Notes: a model not told the origin generated them from the letters alone. Shown: positions 8,063 to 17,704, counted from the stretch's first letter. The stretch: DNA of 64,000 nt from CAVVXX01 sp052389895 (GCA_052389895.1 JBQTHM010000023.1:11923-75922), one strand, 5' to 3'. A program made the numbers and translations.

Positions 8063-8527
8063 CGGTGCACTTCCGTGAATATAAGAGATTTGGTGTGAGC
8101 AGCGCCGCGCTTCAAGACCCTGGCAAAAATTAATTCCCGGCGCTTTTCCCTTGCCAAATCAGCAGCTTAGCCGAAATCCGCTGCGGGGGCGCCCTCTTGA
8201 AATCCGGCAAAAATTTTTTTGAACGGCCTTGCGTCCGTCTTGGCGGGCTCGTGCGACCGCGCACGGCATTGGAGCGCGCCCGCATCGATCCGCGCCGACA
8301 TTGCCGCGGATCGGGCGACGCGGGAGTGCAAGCGGGCGTTGAAGTTTGTGAATGCGCCGGGGCGCTAACCGTTATTTCCCGCGGTCCCCAATGGCTTGCT
8401 CGCGCCTCTGCGCTATTCTGTCTCGCCCCCCTGCTTTCACGCGGACGAGGGGTATAGGTTCCGCGCCCCTGACGGGTACAGGCGCGGCCGGGATCGCACC
8501 TTTGGAAGCTTCAAGCGCAGTTTTTCC

Positions 8528-10450
8528 GTGAACGAAACCGCCACGCATCCGCCCGCCTCCGGCGATGGCAATCTCAATGCTCCGCCGCGCCAAAGCCTCA
8601 AGCGCGAGAATCTGCTGCTCCTCGCCGCGCTCGGAATCGTCTACGGCGATATCGGCACGAGCCCGCTCTATGCCGTGCGCCAGTCGGTGTTGGCCGCGGG
8701 CGGCGAAACCCCGAACGAGATCGCGGTTCTCGGATCGCTGTCGCTGATTTTCTGGTCGCTCGTGATCGTCGTTACCATCAAGTACGTGAGCCTTGTTCTT
8801 CGTGCCGACAACCGCGGCGAGGGCGGCGTGCTTGCCATAACTTCGCTGGCACATCGCGCGCCAGGACTCTCCCGCAGAATGAAGAGCATAATCGCCTTTG
8901 TTGCGGTGCTGGGGCTCGCACTCTTTTTCGGCGATGGCTTGCTTACCCCGGCGATATCGGTTCTTGCGGCAGTAGAGGGGCTGAAGGTCGAAGAGCCGTC
9001 GCTGGCGCCGCTTGTGCTGCCGACAACTGTGGCGATCCTTGTCGGGCTCTTTCTTTTGCAAAGCCATGGCACCGCGCGCGTGGGGCGGCTGTTCGGGCCC
9101 ATCGTGCTGGTGTGGTTTCTGACGCTGGGAACGTTTGGCCTGAATTCCATTGCGACGACGCCCGCCATACTGGCCGCGGTCAATCCCTACGAAGCCGCGC
9201 GCATGTTCCTGGCCGAGCCATGGATCGCCTTTGTCTCGCTGGGCGCGGTCGTGCTGGCGGTGACGGGCTGCGAGGCACTTTACGCCGACATGGGCCATTT
9301 CGGACGGGGTCCGATCAAGGATGCATGGGTCTCGCTCGTGCTGCCTTGCCTCTTGTTAAATTATTTCGGGCAGGGCGCGGCGATCCTGCGCGATCCCGCC
9401 GCGCTGGATCATCCCTTTTATGCGGTAGCGCCCGCCGGCATGCATTATCCGCTCCTGGTGCTGGCGACGTTGGCTACCATCATCGCCTCGCAGGCCGTCA
9501 TTTCCGGCGTTTTTTCGCTTACGCGCCAGGCAGTGCTGCTGGGCAAGCTGCCGCGCATGCGGATTCGGCACACCTCCGCGACCGACTGGGGGCAGATTTA
9601 TGTCCCGCGCGCCAACACCGTCATGCTGGTAGGCGTCATTACCATTGTCATGATTTTCCAGAGTTCGGATGCGCTGGGCACTGCGTACGGGGTCACCGTC
9701 ACCGGGCTGATGATGATCGACACGTGCCTTATCTCGATCGTGGCGGCGAAAATCTGGGGCTGGGGCAGATGGGCGATCCTTCTTTTTGCCGGTCTCTTCT
9801 TCATCGACGCGGCATTTCTTTCCGCCAACGCGCTCAAGATTGTCGAAGGCGGCTGGCTTCCGGTTGCAGTTGCGATCACAGCGCTGATCTTCATGGGCGC
9901 CTGGCGCGAAGGACGCAAGATTTTCGTCGAGCGCGCGCACGGCAGCGGGCTGTCACTGGAGAACTTTTTGCCGCGCGCGGACAAGACGCCGCTGCGCGTC
10001 GCCGGGACTGCCATCTATATGGCCGGCAGACTGGATCAGGTCCCCCACGCGCTGCTGCACAATCTCAAGCATAACCAGGTGCTGCACGAACGCGTGATAA
10101 TTCTGCATGTGATGGTCGAGGACATCCCCTTTGTACCGCCGGAGAGGCGCATTCACGTGCAGAAGCTCGGCAAGGGCTTTTATACGATGGAGCTCCATTT
10201 CGGGTTCTTCGAAGAATCCGACGTGCCGCGAGCACTCGAAGCCGCGCGCGCATTCGGGCTTGCCATCGACCTCGATCACACGACCTTTTTCGTGGGCCGC
10301 GAAACCATCGTCCGTTCGGCCAAGCCGACCATGAGCCGCTGGCGCACCAAATTGTTCATGACCATGGCTGCCGCCGCGGAACCGCCGGCGCAATTCTATC
10401 GCCTGCCGCCGGGGCGCGTGGTGGAGCTAGGCGCCCAAATCGAAATGTAG
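8528..10450 (+). CDS. kup: Kup-family potassium uptake protein
   Basis: 640 residues from a GTG at 8528, the usual Kup length; the open frame extends upstream to 8396 but that part has no family match. The N-terminal motif GIVYGDIGTSPLYAV (about 37-51) is diagnostic of the KUP/HAK/KT family. About twelve membrane helices (about 30-460) are followed by a cytoplasmic C-terminal domain. Kup is a proton-coupled low-rate K+ importer of the inner membrane. The next gene is convergent. No ribosome-binding site stands out before the GTG, so the exact start is uncertain. Confidence 0.9.
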   Translation: MNETATHPPASGDGNLNAPPRQSLKRENLLLLAALGIVYGDIGTSPLYAVRQSVLAAGGETPNEIAVLGSLSLIFWSLVIVVTIKYVSLVLRADNRGEGGVLAITSLAHRAPGLSRRMKSIIAFVAVLGLALFFGDGLLTPAISVLAAVEGLKVEEPSLAPLVLPTTVAILVGLFLLQSHGTARVGRLFGPIVLVWFLTLGTFGLNSIATTPAILAAVNPYEAARMFLAEPWIAFVSLGAVVLAVTGCEALYADMGHFGRGPIKDAWVSLVLPCLLLNYFGQGAAILRDPAALDHPFYAVAPAGMHYPLLVLATLATIIASQAVISGVFSLTRQAVLLGKLPRMRIRHTSATDWGQIYVPRANTVMLVGVITIVMIFQSSDALGTAYGVTVTGLMMIDTCLISIVAAKIWGWGRWAILLFAGLFFIDAAFLSANALKIVEGGWLPVAVAITALIFMGAWREGRKIFVERAHGSGLSLENFLPRADKTPLRVAGTAIYMAGRLDQVPHALLHNLKHNQVLHERVIILHVMVEDIPFVPPERRIHVQKLGKGFYTMELHFGFFEESDVPRALEAARAFGLAIDLDHTTFFVGRETIVRSAKPTMSRWRTKLFMTMAAAAEPPAQFYRLPPGRVVELGAQIEM

Positions 10451-10496
10451 TCACTTGGCTCCAATTACGCCGTTTCCGGCGGCATCGCTTGCAGCC

Positions 10497-11168
10497 TCAA
10501 TTCCATACGGCGCCGCTGTAGAAAAAGCGCCCTAGCCCAACCGTAAAGATCAGGCAGCCGTACAGCGTGTGCTCGAGACAGACAAGCAGCAGCGACTGGT
10601 TGCGCGCGTAATCGCGCGCGAACAAAAATCCACCGATCGCCGACATGACGACGGCAACGCCATTCAGAAGAATCATATGGCCGTAGCCAAAGGCCAGCGC
10701 GGAGGCCGCGACATAGCCCCACTGGCGGCCAAACAGGGGCGCATAGCGGTGAAAGAGAAATGCCCGGAAGATCATTTCTTGCGGCCAGACGGAAAGCAGC
10801 GGGTAAAGTAACATTACCATCAGCCAGACGTCGGGCCTTTCGCGCGGGAAGGCCAGAAAAGCGTCAGGCATAATGAACCAGGTGAGCGCGGCGACCGCCG
10901 GCGCAAGCACGGCAAAGCGCAGCAAAATGGGGCGAAGATTTCGCCAGAACTGGCGGATGTCGGTTTTGAGCCGCGGAAGACCGCGCGTAACCCGATATGC
11001 CAGGAACGCGCCGATCCAAAGCAGGCCGACCAGAAGCGCGCGTTCCTTTATCGCTACGATCACCAGCGGCAAGCCGATGAAGACAAGGGAAAATTCGGCT
11101 GCCAGCAAGAGTTTCTCCTTGGAGAATTGCGCCAGCCAGGAAGTTTTCGTGCCGTTGATGCGCGTCAT
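10497..11168 (-). CDS. CPBP-type intramembrane protein
   Basis: 223 residues with about six to seven hydrophobic helices. The CPBP/Abi protease motifs are recognisable: PQEMIFR (129-135) in place of EExxxR, FGYGH (160-164) and a late His200 in EHTLYG. The first glutamate of the motif is Gln130, while Glu131, Arg135, His164 and His200 are kept. CPBP members are Rce1-like glutamic proteases in membranes; the altered first residue makes activity uncertain. It lies directly downstream of the KefB-like gene on the same strand, 11 bp apart, and is probably co-transcribed. Confidence 0.68.
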   Translation of the reverse strand: MTRINGTKTSWLAQFSKEKLLLAAEFSLVFIGLPLVIVAIKERALLVGLLWIGAFLAYRVTRGLPRLKTDIRQFWRNLRPILLRFAVLAPAVAALTWFIMPDAFLAFPRERPDVWLMVMLLYPLLSVWPQEMIFRAFLFHRYAPLFGRQWGYVAASALAFGYGHMILLNGVAVVMSAIGGFLFARDYARNQSLLLVCLEHTLYGCLIFTVGLGRFFYSGAVWN

Positions 11169-11179
11169 CGATGTTTCCT

Positions 11180-12988
11180 TCAGCTCTTGCGCTTGGCGCG
11201 GTCGCGCACGCGCGGCACAGGCGGTACCCCGGCGTGCCCGGCGAATGTCTGAATCTCTTTGCGCATTTGTGCGCGGCGGTCGTGAATGGAGGCGATCACG
11301 TTTCCCATCGGCAGGCCGATATCGGCCAGCAGCGCCTCGCTCAATTGCAGGCTGGCCTCTACCGTTTCGGGCACCGCGTTACTCGCGCCCCGTTCGTAGA
11401 GACGGCCCGCGTGCCGCGCATCGCGCGCGCGCACGACGATGGGCAAAGCGCTGCGGGCCTTGCGCGCAACCGCCACAACCTCTTCCGCGCCGGTTGGCGA
11501 ATCCATGGTGACGACGAGCGCCCGCGCCGAAGCCAGGCCGAAATTTTGCAGGATCATGGGGTTCGTCGCGTCGCCATAGAAAACCGGTGCGCCCGCGGCG
11601 CGGGCCTGCGCCGCCACATCGGCGTCGTAATCGACCGCAACGTAATCGATGCCATGCGCCGTCAACAGGCTGGCCACGACCTGGCCGACGCGGCCATAAC
11701 CTACAACGATCACGCGCGGCGCCTCGAACAGACCATCGGGCACCAGAAGCGACGGCTCGATTGCTTCCTTAGATTCCAGTTTGCCTGAAAGAAATTTTCC
11801 CAGGGCGGAAAGAAACGGCGTTAGCGCCATGGTGACCGCGGTCACGATCAGCGCGATTTCGCCCGTGCCCTTGCCGAGCAGCCCGAAAGCGGCTGCGGCG
11901 CTCAACACCACAAAACTGAATTCGCCGGCAGGACCCAGCAAAAGCGACGATTGCAGCGCGCTGCGCGCCGGCACATCGAAAAGACGGGCGGGCAGGTAGG
12001 CGAGCGCAGCCTTGCCCAGGATGAGCGCCGCCGCCAGTCCCGCAACCAGCAGCGGCGCTGCGGCTATAGCGGCGAGATTGAGCGTCATGCCCATGCTGAT
12101 GAGGAATACGCCAAGCAGAAGCCCTTTGAACGGTTCGATCAGCACTTCGATCTGACGGCGGTATTCGGTTTCGGCGAGCAACAGACCGGCGAGCAACGCG
12201 CCCATTGCCATCGAAAAGCCCGCGGCTTCGGCGGCTGCCGCCCCGCCAAGCACCACGAGCAGGCAGGCCGCCATGAAAAGTTCGGGGCTCCTGGTGCGGG
12301 CGACCGAACGAAAAAGCGGACGCAGCAAGAGCCGGCCCGCCGCAATGATGGCAACAACGGCCAGCACCGCCTGCCCGAGCGAGTAGACAAAACCCAGGAT
12401 GCTCTGGCCGTCGGGCGTGGCCCCGGCCAAGCCCATTATCGAGACCGCGAACAGGATGGGAATAACGGCAATGTCCTGAAAAAGAAGAACGGAGAAGCTG
12501 GTGCGCCCGGTACCGGTCATGAGCCGCTTTTCTTCGGAAAGAATGTGCACGCAAATCGCCGTAGAGGAGAGCGAGAGTGCAAGACCGATCACTATCGAGG
12601 CGTCGCGGCTCTCTCCGAGCGCGAACGCAACCAACGCGATCGCGGCCGCCGAGAGCACGACCTGGAGCGGGCCGAGACCGAAGACCAGGCGGCGCATCAA
12701 AATCAGGCGTTCGAACGACAACTCGAGACCGATCATGAACATGACGAAGACGACGCCGAATTCGGCAACCGCCTGCATGCCTGCCCGATCGGAAAGGGCG
12801 ATCCAGCCGAGGCCGGGGATTTCGCCCACCAGCGCGCCGGCCGCCGATGGTCCCAGGATCATGCCGATAAGAATGAAGCCGAATACCGGGCTGAGTTTCA
12901 GGCGGTGAAATACGGGAATGACCAGGCAGACCGCGCCGAGCACGATCAGCACCTGTTGCAGAAAGGCGAATTCTACCTGGCTATGCAC
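11180..12988 (-). CDS. KefB/KefC-like cation:proton antiporter
   Basis: 602 residues. Residues 1-400 form the CPA2 Na+/H+ exchanger domain with about 12 helices, including LSLSSTAICVHIL and LLFQDIAVIP (about 168-177), the helix that carries the ion-binding Asp172. After a linker, a Rossmann TrkA-N domain starts at RVIVVGYGRVGQ (about 425-436). This is the architecture of KefB/KefC glutathione-gated K+ efflux systems; no KefF/KefG partner is adjacent, so gating is unknown. It may balance the Kup importer encoded 0.7 kb away on the other strand. Confidence 0.85.
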   Translation of the reverse strand: MHSQVEFAFLQQVLIVLGAVCLVIPVFHRLKLSPVFGFILIGMILGPSAAGALVGEIPGLGWIALSDRAGMQAVAEFGVVFVMFMIGLELSFERLILMRRLVFGLGPLQVVLSAAAIALVAFALGESRDASIVIGLALSLSSTAICVHILSEEKRLMTGTGRTSFSVLLFQDIAVIPILFAVSIMGLAGATPDGQSILGFVYSLGQAVLAVVAIIAAGRLLLRPLFRSVARTRSPELFMAACLLVVLGGAAAAEAAGFSMAMGALLAGLLLAETEYRRQIEVLIEPFKGLLLGVFLISMGMTLNLAAIAAAPLLVAGLAAALILGKAALAYLPARLFDVPARSALQSSLLLGPAGEFSFVVLSAAAAFGLLGKGTGEIALIVTAVTMALTPFLSALGKFLSGKLESKEAIEPSLLVPDGLFEAPRVIVVGYGRVGQVVASLLTAHGIDYVAVDYDADVAAQARAAGAPVFYGDATNPMILQNFGLASARALVVTMDSPTGAEEVVAVARKARSALPIVVRARDARHAGRLYERGASNAVPETVEASLQLSEALLADIGLPMGNVIASIHDRRAQMRKEIQTFAGHAGVPPVPRVRDRAKRKS

Positions 12989-13039
12989 GCGCCATGTTTA
13001 CGGCAAAGGTGCGGGGGAAGGAAATTTCTCGTGCGACTC

Positions 13040-13115
13040 TGGTGCCGCCTGCGTGACTCGAACACGCGACCCACGCATTACGAATGCGTTGCTCTACCGG
13101 CTGAGCTAAGGCGGC
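13040..13115 (-). tRNA. tRNA-Thr (CGT)
   Basis: Full cloverleaf on the minus strand. The acceptor GCCGCCT pairs with AGGCGGC, followed by discriminator A and an encoded CCA (13042-13040). The anticodon stem ACGCA/TGCGT encloses TTCGTAA, giving anticodon CGT. The T-arm carries GTTCGAGTC. Size is 76 nt including CCA. Confidence 0.96.
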
Positions 13116-13172
13116 CCTTCGTTTCGCGGGCCGGACGTTAGGCGCGAAACACCCAGCGCGCAACCGACGGCG

Positions 13173-14738
13173 TCAAGCCCGGATGCGTCCTCCACGGCGC
13201 AGGCGCGCGGCATCTTCCTTGCTGCCGGCGGACTCATAAGCATCCTCGCCTTCGCTGTCTGCACCGGGACCCGGATCATCCGGCGGACGCGGCAGGACGA
13301 TGTCGTCGCGGCGAAGGCTTTCTGCTCCAATTTCCCGAGGCGCATAGGCGGGCGCCGGCCGTGCCACACCTTCGATGACGACGGGCCCGGCGACGGACGT
13401 TTCTTCCTGGGGCTCTTCAACCTCGATATGAGGCATTTTTTCCAGCACGCCCGCGCCCGGCGTGGTCCAGGCCAGCGAATCGAAAGCGCCACAAGCCCCG
13501 CACACCGCGCGCCACTCCGACGACGCCCAGCCGCAGGAATTGCATATCCATTGCGCGTCGCGCGGCGCACGTACGGCTCGCGCGAGCCAGCCGTGCGCCG
13601 CCACCATGTCGCCCCGCTCCTCCTGGGCGATTTCCGCCATCAAGGCGCAAACACGAGCCGTGGTAAAACTCTGCGCGAGCGGATGCAACGCCGCGCGAGC
13701 CTGGCTCCAGCGCTTTAGCGCGATGGCCTGTTCGGCTTCCAAGAGGCGGCTTTCGAAATGACCGCGATTAAGCCGCGCCAGACCCATCAAGCGCTTTGCG
13801 CGCGCGGGCGTTTCTTCTTCGGGACGAATATCGGCGTAGGCAACGGCAAGGTCCGGATGCGGAGACTGGGCCCAAGCTGCCTCGATCGCATCCTGCGCCT
13901 TCCAGATGCGCCCCGCCGCGCTCAGCCGGCGCGCGGCCAACGCGGCGGCAGGGGCAAGCGCCGGCGACAGTGCGAGAGCTTCCAGTGCACGAGAAAGCGC
14001 GCGCTCGCCTTCCCCGTTCTTTTCGGCTTCCAGCGCCTCCGCGGTCAGCAATACGGCACGCCGGCGGCGCGCCACGTCGCTGTCCAGCAATCTGGCGCGG
14101 GCGGCCTCCTCGAGCACCTTCTGCGCTTCCCGCCAGAGGCCTTTCGCACATTTTAGGTCGAACAGCGCGTTCGCGGCCCATGCAGCCTTCGGGCGAAGCT
14201 GGTGCGCGCGCCCCGCAAGCGCCAGGGCCTGGGCATCGTCGCCCCGCTTGCGCGCTTCCATGAAGAGCCCGCGCAGGCCCAGAAACTCAGTGTCGGCGTG
14301 GTCCAGCATGGCGCGATAGGAGGACGATTGCTTCTGTTCGTCACCGGCGAGCTGTGCTGCCTGCGCGGTCAAAAGCAGCGCCAAGGGGGGCGAGCCCAGA
14401 AGTTTTTCCGTGCGCCTGGCGAGCCTCAGTGCTTCGTGTGCATCGCCCGCCGCCGCCGCGACAAGTCCGTCCGAAAGTGCGCGATAGCCCTGGCGGGCGC
14501 GGCGCGCGCTGTACCAAACGCCGAAGCGATCGGGCACGCCCCAGATCGCGACCACAACGCGGTGTAAAATGACGGCGGAGGCAATTACGAGAATCAGGAT
14601 TCCGGCAGCCACGCCCACACTCATACGAAATTCGTAGCCCGCGACGGTGAGCTGCAGACCGCCTTCGAGACCGGCCAGCCAAGCCATGAAGGCCGCTGCA
14701 ATCCCGGCCGCGATCAGTATTGCGATGAGCCGCGTCAT
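13173..14738 (-). CDS. HemY-like membrane TPR protein with C-terminal zinc ribbon
   Basis: 521 residues. Two N-terminal membrane helices (about 5-25 and 42-65) and the HemY_N segment are followed by helical TPR-like repeats to about 390. Near the C-terminus four cysteines, Cys399, 402, 413 and 416 (CNSC then CGAC), form an apparent zinc ribbon; the tail after it is acidic and low-complexity. HemY-type proteins are linked to haem synthesis by their position beside hemC and hemD; the biochemical role is not settled. The ATG overlaps the stop of the mitofilin-like gene (TCAT, 4 bp). Confidence 0.82.
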   Translation of the reverse strand: MTRLIAILIAAGIAAAFMAWLAGLEGGLQLTVAGYEFRMSVGVAAGILILVIASAVILHRVVVAIWGVPDRFGVWYSARRARQGYRALSDGLVAAAAGDAHEALRLARRTEKLLGSPPLALLLTAQAAQLAGDEQKQSSSYRAMLDHADTEFLGLRGLFMEARKRGDDAQALALAGRAHQLRPKAAWAANALFDLKCAKGLWREAQKVLEEAARARLLDSDVARRRRAVLLTAEALEAEKNGEGERALSRALEALALSPALAPAAALAARRLSAAGRIWKAQDAIEAAWAQSPHPDLAVAYADIRPEEETPARAKRLMGLARLNRGHFESRLLEAEQAIALKRWSQARAALHPLAQSFTTARVCALMAEIAQEERGDMVAAHGWLARAVRAPRDAQWICNSCGWASSEWRAVCGACGAFDSLAWTTPGAGVLEKMPHIEVEEPQEETSVAGPVVIEGVARPAPAYAPREIGAESLRRDDIVLPRPPDDPGPGADSEGEDAYESAGSKEDAARLRRGGRIRA

Positions 14739-15997
14739 GGCCCGTCACCCTGCGCGGGCGCGCCCTGAGCCCCGTCGCTTGCAAGCGCCGCGGGAATAGG
14801 CGTGGCAAGTGCCTGAATCACGCGGCCACGCATATCGGCGACCGCGCGATCAAGCGTGATCCGCGCATAGGCGTCGCGGAGCCAATTGCTCAGCGGCTTG
14901 GCTGCCACGCCTTTCACCGCCCTGACCTCGGCGGTTGCGGCAGGCAAATCATTGGCATCGAGCCTTGCTTGCGCGCGCGCCAGGTGGCTTTCCGAGTCGG
15001 CGCCCTTGGCTTCGCCCACGCGCCGCACGCTGACCAGGCTTTGAATGTTCGCCCACAGCCGCTGAAACAGCGTGCGCGCATCGGCGCGCCGTTCGGCGTT
15101 CAGAGCCGAGCGCACGACATCCGGAAAGCGCTGCGCAAGAGCCGCGCGCGTGGGCACTCCGGATTTCGCGTAGGGACGCAGCACTTCCACCATGGGATCG
15201 CCGGGCGAAGCAGTCCGGTAAGTTTCCAGCTGCAAGGTGAAGGAGCCCGGATCGTTCGCGGCCTGTGCGAGCTGCGTAAGTGCAAGCATGACGGCGGCGC
15301 GCCTGAGCAATTCGCCGGTATTGAGTGCCTCCACCGCGTGCAGGCGCGCCTCCAATTCGGTCTGCGAATTCTTCAGGGCGAAACTGTCCAGCCTTTGCGC
15401 AAGATCGGGCGGCGGCGCACGGGCCTCTACTTCCTTCACCCGAGCCTCAAGGCCAGACATGGCGCCACCGGTGGTATGGGCAGCGCGCGCGATATCGGCC
15501 TCGAGATTGCCGATGCGCGTCTCGAGTACTCCGAGCTTGCTTGCGAAATCGGCGGTTGCGCCCTGTGCCGTTTCGAGTTTTCCCAGGCGCGTAACGGCAT
15601 CGTCGATCTTCTGCTGCGCGGCGGCAAGATTGGCGGGCGGGGCCCCCTCGCCCGCGCCCGATTCCAGCGCGGCAAGGCGCGCCTCGCCGGCATCGAGCCG
15701 CTGGTCAAGGGCTGCGAGTTCGCGGCGCACATCATCGAACATGCCGGAGGCGGCCTCGCCTGCGCGCCCGGCCGCGATTTGGCCCACGCGCGTTTCAAGC
15801 GCCGCAATCCTGTCGTGTGTGGCGCCCAATTCGTTTCCGGTCAGCGCAGGCCAATAGGTGGCGATCAGCCCGCCAGAAACCGCCGCCACAATAAGGAGAA
15901 GAAATATTCCAACCCAACCTTCCGGCAAATCCAGCCGGAAGCGCCGCACCGGGTCCGCCTCCGTTTGGGCGGCTCCTGCATCGTCCTTGTTGTCCAT
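14735..15997 (-). CDS. Mitofilin-like (COG4223 type) inner-membrane protein
   Basis: 420 residues from the ATG at 15997; the open frame upstream overlaps hemD and has no family support. A short charged N-terminus is followed by one membrane helix (WVGIFLLLIVAAVSGG, about 28-49), then a long alanine/glutamate/arginine-rich coiled coil (about 60-240) and a helical C-terminal domain. This matches alphaproteobacterial relatives of mitochondrial Mic60/mitofilin, typically found next to hemD and hemY. It probably shapes or bridges the envelope. Same operon as HemY, HemD and HemC. Confidence 0.8.
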   Translation of the reverse strand: MDNKDDAGAAQTEADPVRRFRLDLPEGWVGIFLLLIVAAVSGGLIATYWPALTGNELGATHDRIAALETRVGQIAAGRAGEAASGMFDDVRRELAALDQRLDAGEARLAALESGAGEGAPPANLAAAQQKIDDAVTRLGKLETAQGATADFASKLGVLETRIGNLEADIARAAHTTGGAMSGLEARVKEVEARAPPPDLAQRLDSFALKNSQTELEARLHAVEALNTGELLRRAAVMLALTQLAQAANDPGSFTLQLETYRTASPGDPMVEVLRPYAKSGVPTRAALAQRFPDVVRSALNAERRADARTLFQRLWANIQSLVSVRRVGEAKGADSESHLARAQARLDANDLPAATAEVRAVKGVAAKPLSNWLRDAYARITLDRAVADMRGRVIQALATPIPAALASDGAQGAPAQGDGP

Positions 15998-16029
15998 GCG
16001 AGAAGCTATAGGGGCGAAAGCGTTCCCAC

Positions 16030-16764
16030 TCAAGAAACCTGCGGTTTCGCCTGATTCTCCGAGGCGGAAAGAAGCGCCAGAATGGCGTCCTGATCCGGCG
16101 CACCTGCCACCGCAACGCGCGCGAAGCTGAGGCCGCCTAACTCGGCCGCGGTAGCGGCACTGATGCAGAAACAGGATAGCCTGGCGCATGCGTCCGCCAG
16201 GCCCGCTTCGGTCACCAATTTGGCAAAGAGTTTGGCGCTACGCGGTGAAAAAAGCATGACGCCGTCCAGCTTGTTTTTTTCCAGTGCGCTGCGCGCGGTT
16301 TCGGGAAGCGTCTCCACCGGCGCCGCTTCGTAAAGCGTCTCGACCGTGACAGCGAAGCCTTTCGCCTGCAGCGCCTTGCGCAGACGCCCGGCCGTCTCCA
16401 TTCCCGCCGCGTGCAGCAGCGCCCCCTTTTCGGGCTTCGTCCAGGAGGCAACAGCTTCCGCCAATGCCTGGGCATCGCCCTCCGCGGAGAAAACGAGATC
16501 AAAACCCGCTCGGCTTGCGGCCTCCGCGGTTTGCGGGCCCACCGCATAAACGGGCAGATCGCGCACTTTGCTTCTGCGGGAAAAAGCGCGAACGCCGTTT
16601 GCGCTTGTCGCCAGTATGCCTTGCACGCCTTTCAGCCCGAGCGGCGGCCCTTCGATGAAGGTCACTTCCATCAGGGGCGCGACGTGGGCCGTATGTCCCA
16701 TGCGTTTGAGTTTCGCGGCCAGCGCGACCGCATCGTCCCTGGGGCGCGTAATCAGAATGCGCAT
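16030..16764 (-). CDS. hemD: Uroporphyrinogen-III synthase
   Basis: 244 residues from the ATG at 16764. Family pattern: MRILITRPRDDAVALAAKL at the N-terminus, the two-lobed HemD fold with ILATSANGVRAFSR and YAVGPQTAEAA in the first half and VMLFSPRSAKLFAKLV and CFCISAATAAEL in the second. It cyclises hydroxymethylbilane with inversion of ring D to give uroporphyrinogen III. It starts 1 bp after the hemC stop, so it uses the HemC product directly and is transcribed with it. HemD sequences diverge, so context adds weight. Confidence 0.88.
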   Translation of the reverse strand: MRILITRPRDDAVALAAKLKRMGHTAHVAPLMEVTFIEGPPLGLKGVQGILATSANGVRAFSRRSKVRDLPVYAVGPQTAEAASRAGFDLVFSAEGDAQALAEAVASWTKPEKGALLHAAGMETAGRLRKALQAKGFAVTVETLYEAAPVETLPETARSALEKNKLDGVMLFSPRSAKLFAKLVTEAGLADACARLSCFCISAATAAELGGLSFARVAVAGAPDQDAILALLSASENQAKPQVS

Positions 16765-16765
16765 C

Positions 16766-17704
16766 TTATGCTCTTGGAAAGTCCGGGCCCGCTTTCTCGC
16801 GGATTTCGTCCGCCGCTTCACGCCCAATGCGTGCGAGTGAATCGAGATCATCGACTTGAACCATTATATCGCGCGCCACGGCCCAGTGGTTCCGGCCATC
16901 CAGGGTCAGAACCTCGCCCCGGAACGAAATTTTGCCGTGCCGGTATTCGGCAAGACCGGCCACGGGGGTGCGGCAGGAACCCTCAAGGCCAACGAGAAAC
17001 CCGCGCTCGCAGGCAATGGCGGCGGCGCTTTCCATATTGTTCACGGGAAAGACCAAATCCTGCACGCGCGTATCGCCCAAACGGATTTCCGCGCCTATCG
17101 CGCCCTGGCATAGGGCCGGAAGCCAATCAAGTTTCTCGGCGCCTGCGGGCGAAAGGTTCAATCGTCCAAGGCCTGCCTTGGCAAGAATGATGGCATCGGC
17201 TTCCCCGCGTGCGAGTTTCGCAAGCCTGGTTTCGACATTGCCGCGCAGATTGACGATGACAAGATCGGAGCGTGCGCGCAAAGCCTGTGCGCTTCGCCGG
17301 GGCGAGCTCGTGCCCAAGCGAGCACCCTGGCGCAAAGCTGAAAATGAAGAACCGTCGCCGGCAATGAATACGTCTTGCGGTTCCAACCGCGGAAGCACGG
17401 CGGCGATAACAAGCCCCTCCGGCGTTTCGTCGGGGAGATCCTTCAGCGAATGGGTAGCGATCTCGGCCTCGCCCGCGAGGAGCGCTTCCTCCACCTCTTT
17501 TACAAACAGCCCCTTTCCGCCCGCTTCCGCAAGGGGCTTGTCCTGAATGCGGTCGCCGGAGGTTTTTACGGTTACCAATGGGCAAAGCCGATCCAGTTCG
17601 TCTTCCTGCCAGCCATGCGCCCTGGCGAGCGCCGCTCGAAGTTCGCGCGCCTGCGCCAGCGCCAAAGGCGAACCGCGCGTCGCAATGCGCAGCAATGGCG
17701 TCAC
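16766..17704 (-). CDS. hemC: Porphobilinogen deaminase (hydroxymethylbilane synthase)
   Basis: 312 residues from a GTG at 17704 (VTPLLRIATRGSPLALAQA), the family's usual start region. Other in-frame starts at 17716 (TTG) and 17755 (ATG) are possible; the last would overlap the tsaD start. Motifs: TSGD (48-51), HSLKDLP (85-91), NLRGN (152-156) and the dipyrromethane-cofactor cysteine, Cys244 in EGSCRTPVAG. It joins four porphobilinogens into hydroxymethylbilane. First gene of the hemC-hemD-mitofilin-hemY cluster, divergent from tsaD with only about 49 bp between starts. Confidence 0.93.
   Translation of the reverse strand: MTPLLRIATRGSPLALAQARELRAALARAHGWQEDELDRLCPLVTVKTSGDRIQDKPLAEAGGKGLFVKEVEEALLAGEAEIATHSLKDLPDETPEGLVIAAVLPRLEPQDVFIAGDGSSFSALRQGARLGTSSPRRSAQALRARSDLVIVNLRGNVETRLAKLARGEADAIILAKAGLGRLNLSPAGAEKLDWLPALCQGAIGAEIRLGDTRVQDLVFPVNNMESAAAIACERGFLVGLEGSCRTPVAGLAEYRHGKISFRGEVLTLDGRNHWAVARDIMVQVDDLDSLARIGREAADEIREKAGPDFPRA

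Larger units (their letters stand above)
7563..8527. other. 965-bp non-coding region with parS and hairpins
   Basis: I see no convincing gene between the CHAP lipoprotein and kup. Open frames here have no ribosome-binding site and no recognisable protein pattern. It holds the parS candidate (7634-7649), a tandem 14-bp repeat (7854-7881) and three GC-rich stem-loops (7879-7901, 7962-7988, 8027-8062). It could include an unannotated structured RNA, but I recognise no known class: no RNase P, tmRNA or SRP RNA signature motifs are visible. Confidence 0.5.

Noticed and set aside
7563..8527. Protein-coding genes in the long gap
   Set aside because: Frames such as 7734-8018 plus and 7858-8157 minus lack ribosome-binding sites, have odd composition and cross the hairpins.
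11951..13141. 396-residue plus-strand frame over the antiporter and tRNA-Thr
   Set aside because: It runs through a tRNA gene and antisense to the KefB-like gene, and has no family features.
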